Origin: an uncultured Bacteroidales bacterium | GTDB lineage: Bacteria; Bacteroidota; Bacteroidia; Bacteroidales; UBA932 | Reading direction: 5' to 3' | Assembly: GCA_945982095.1 (NCBI GenBank) | Contig: CAMFRR010000030.1 | Location: 1 to 8,226 of the forward strand | Length of the DNA stretch: 8,226 nucleotides | Position numbers and translations under genes: made by a program | Notes under the pieces: model-generated | What the model saw: the letters and a program-made list of their open reading frames with translations, nothing else | Databases searched by the model: none | What the model was told of the DNA's origin: nothing | Part shown: one piece after another, positions 6,868 through 8,226 of the stretch | Numbering within the stretch: position 1 is the first letter of the stretch | Layout: each line of letters opens with the position of its first letter

Positions 6868-7992
6868 TTATCCCAAAATAACAATCTTATCTCTATCCAA
6901 TTCCGTCAGACAGACGGCCGTGATTTCTTCGATAATTTCAATGCAGCGTTTTCTGCTTATGCGTATGCCTGTTCCGGCAGAAACAATATCTTTAATGCTT
7001 GGATTCCCCGAATATCTCACAGATGTTGCATGTTCGCCCCTGGTACCCTCCGGAGAGTAGGTAATATCATATGCCGGGGCAAGTGCCCATTTGCCTTGTT
7101 GGCATAAGAAGCTGAAGTTCTTGGCATGATCATCTTTATTATTGCATATGACATTATAAACCATCCTGCGAAACATCTGCTCCACCTGTTTTGGATCTTG
7201 AGTAAGGAAACCTGTCAGAGCAAGGAGATTTACATAATCAATGTTAAGAGCACGGAAATCTGACTGCAGAAGTGCTGCGGAAGTGAGTGTATGGATTCGG
7301 CCTGATTCTTTAATATCGAATCTTTTGATTGAGAAATAGCGGCCATTAATGAGACGGATTTCAGGAATGTCAATTCCGCATTTCTTTGCCGTTGTCATAT
7401 ATTGATATTCAGTCTTACCGATATCTGAAGGATCGAATATATGTCTGAATTTTACTATCCAGTCCGAGCCGTCAGCAGCCTTGTATACCGCTTTGGGTCT
7501 GGCTCCACCGGAATTCCTGCTATTGTAGTACAAGAAAGACGCATCAGCATCGCTTTTCTCTGATAGCACATCAAGAGCTTTACGCTGGAGTTCGTCAAAG
7601 TCACTGTCTTTGATGGCAAAAGTATGTGTTTTTGAGGCTTCAGGATTATAGCACAACGCTCCCATTCCGGAACTGCCAACCAAAGATAACCTCTGAAGAG
7701 GAGACAAAGCTTCTAATGAGCTGCCTTCCCGGCGAAGCATCCTGTCAAGCAGGTAAAGGCCATAGCCGTCCGGCATACTGTCCTCAAAGGCTGCAAATCC
7801 GCCACTGAAACAGTTTTCTTTTGAGTATATGAGTCCTGTCTGAAGAGGTAATTCCCACGGGGATATCGAGAAGCCGTCTGCAATCCAATCCCTGTCATAT
7901 TCAAACACACTTCTGTCTTTTTCGGGGGTCATCTGCAAAGTGCCTACTGTACGCCCATTCAATGAAACTCTTATTTTAGTAATGTCTTTCAT
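6868..7992 (-). CDS. HipA-like serine/threonine kinase toxin
   Basis: A complete 374-residue HipA-family kinase, shorter than E. coli HipA (440). The N-terminal domain (about 1-110) has IRVSLNGRTVGTLQ, LPLQTG and the hallmark FEDSMPDGYG (69-78). The C-terminal kinase domain has a glycine-rich loop SGGARPKA (161-168), WIVKF (178-182), KRFD (223-226), a catalytic loop NNKDDHAKNFSFL (284-296) and metal-binding AYDI (307-310). By motif alignment Asp287 and Asp309 correspond to E. coli Asp309 and Asp332, so the kinase should be active. The E. coli HipA autophosphorylation site Ser150 aligns with Asn160; Ser158 and Ser161 are nearby. Known HipA kinases phosphorylate aminoacyl-tRNA synthetases such as GltX, but the target here is unknown. 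ATG 7992 overlaps the antitoxin stop (ATGA). Sampled GC (38-48%) is lower than in most other genes here, which would fit transfer but is weak evidence. The N-domain is present, so this is not a split HipST type. Confidence 0.93.
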   Translation of the reverse strand: MKDITKIRVSLNGRTVGTLQMTPEKDRSVFEYDRDWIADGFSISPWELPLQTGLIYSKENCFSGGFAAFEDSMPDGYGLYLLDRMLRREGSSLEALSPLQRLSLVGSSGMGALCYNPEASKTHTFAIKDSDFDELQRKALDVLSEKSDADASFLYYNSRNSGGARPKAVYKAADGSDWIVKFRHIFDPSDIGKTEYQYMTTAKKCGIDIPEIRLINGRYFSIKRFDIKESGRIHTLTSAALLQSDFRALNIDYVNLLALTGFLTQDPKQVEQMFRRMVYNVICNNKDDHAKNFSFLCQQGKWALAPAYDITYSPEGTRGEHATSVRYSGNPSIKDIVSAGTGIRISRKRCIEIIEEITAVCLTELDRDKIVILG

Positions 7993-8182
7993 CGCCCTTT
8001 CTGACGCCCTTGGTTTTTGTTTATAGTCTCTAGTTCCTCCCCAGTAGTGAACTTGCTCTTACTCATTATTGCACTCATTTCGTCGAACCAAGAGAATTCG
8101 ACTACCAATCTCAAGAATGCCTCAAGAGATATTTTCCCCTTGGTTTCAAAACGCTCAAGCGTCGGCTCCGGGATACCTGTCT
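7989..8182 (-). CDS. HipB-like Xre antitoxin, N-terminus missing (cut by adapter)
   Basis: An open frame enters from the adapter and ends with TGA at 7991-7989, giving two bases plus 63 codons. It starts TGIPEPTLERFETKGKISLE and continues AFLRLVVEFSWFDEM. This matches the second half of an Xre/Cro-type helix-turn-helix: a recognition helix P-x-P-T-L-x-R-F-E, then the helices that follow it, then a basic tail ending NQGRQKGR. The stop overlaps the hipA-like start by 4 bp, giving antitoxin-then-kinase order and translational coupling as in hipBA operons. Such proteins bind and restrain the kinase and repress their own promoter. The start codon, promoter and operators lie outside the fragment. 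It is a short partial gene, but motif and context agree. Confidence 0.85.
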
Positions 8183-8226
8183 CTGTCTCTTATACACATC
8201 TGACGCTGCCGACGACTCCTTACGTG
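8183..8226 (-). other. Illumina Nextera i5-side adapter (library artefact)
   Basis: Synthetic sequence, read on the minus strand. Bases 8201-8183 are the reverse-complemented Tn5 mosaic end and 8215-8202 the Nextera read-1 sequence TCGTCGGCAGCGTC. Bases 8216-8223 (CTCCTTAC) are the reverse complement of the index I recall as S505 (GTAAGGAG). Bases 8224-8226 (GTG) fit the inner end of P5. The genomic insert therefore ends at 8182. Confidence 0.98.

Noticed and set aside
6807..6881. 24-codon plus-strand open frame starting MLLAGLPVF
   Set aside because: It is very short, overlaps the end of the hipA-like gene, and has no promoter, ribosome-binding site or recognisable product.

Overview
The window looks like one complete tagmented library molecule, not a slice of a larger contig. 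Bases 1-45 match an Illumina Nextera i7-side adapter and bases 8183-8226 match the reverse complement of an i5-side adapter, leaving a genomic insert of 46-8182 (8,137 bp). The genes cut at both ends are therefore broken by the library boundary and not by biology.

The insert is bacterial and almost certainly from the order Bacteroidales. The reasons are the Bacteroides/Prevotella-type XylB and XylA proteins in the order xylB-xylA, AT-rich leaders mostly without Shine-Dalgarno sequences, and several boxes matching the Bacteroidota -7 consensus TAnnTTTG. The genus cannot be fixed from the sequence alone. Hand-counted GC is about 48-60% in sampled lines of the central genes and about 38-48% in sampled lines of the hipA-like gene.

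Layout: (1) 46-2236, minus strand, a xylose-use operon with xylB (xylulokinase) followed 2 bp later by xylA (xylose isomerase, cut by the adapter after 235 codons). Together they take D-xylose to D-xylulose 5-phosphate. A candidate promoter lies just upstream of xylB. (2) 2323-5186, minus strand, a tightly packed housekeeping operon: tyrS (tyrosyl-tRNA synthetase), rbfA (30S maturation factor) and a LolC/E-type FtsX-domain ABC permease. (3) 5187-5305, a divergent promoter region holding a perfect 11-bp inverted repeat whose two arms each contain a TATCTTTG box, one facing tyrS and one facing tpiA. (4) 5306-6774, plus strand, tpiA (triosephosphate isomerase), a good intrinsic terminator, then a TRIC/UPF0126-family membrane protein whose likely promoter overlaps the terminator's T-run. 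(5) 6868-8182, minus strand, a hipBA-type toxin-antitoxin module: the last 63 codons of an Xre/HipB-like antitoxin overlapping by 4 bp a full HipA-like kinase.

Most genes are ordinary core metabolism and translation. The points most worth following up are the hipBA-like pair (with an Asn where E. coli HipA has its autophosphorylated Ser150), the shared divergent promoter palindrome, and the adapter ends. I see no CRISPR array, tRNA, rRNA, natural insertion sequence or clearly new system. No stretch over 300 bp lacks a gene.
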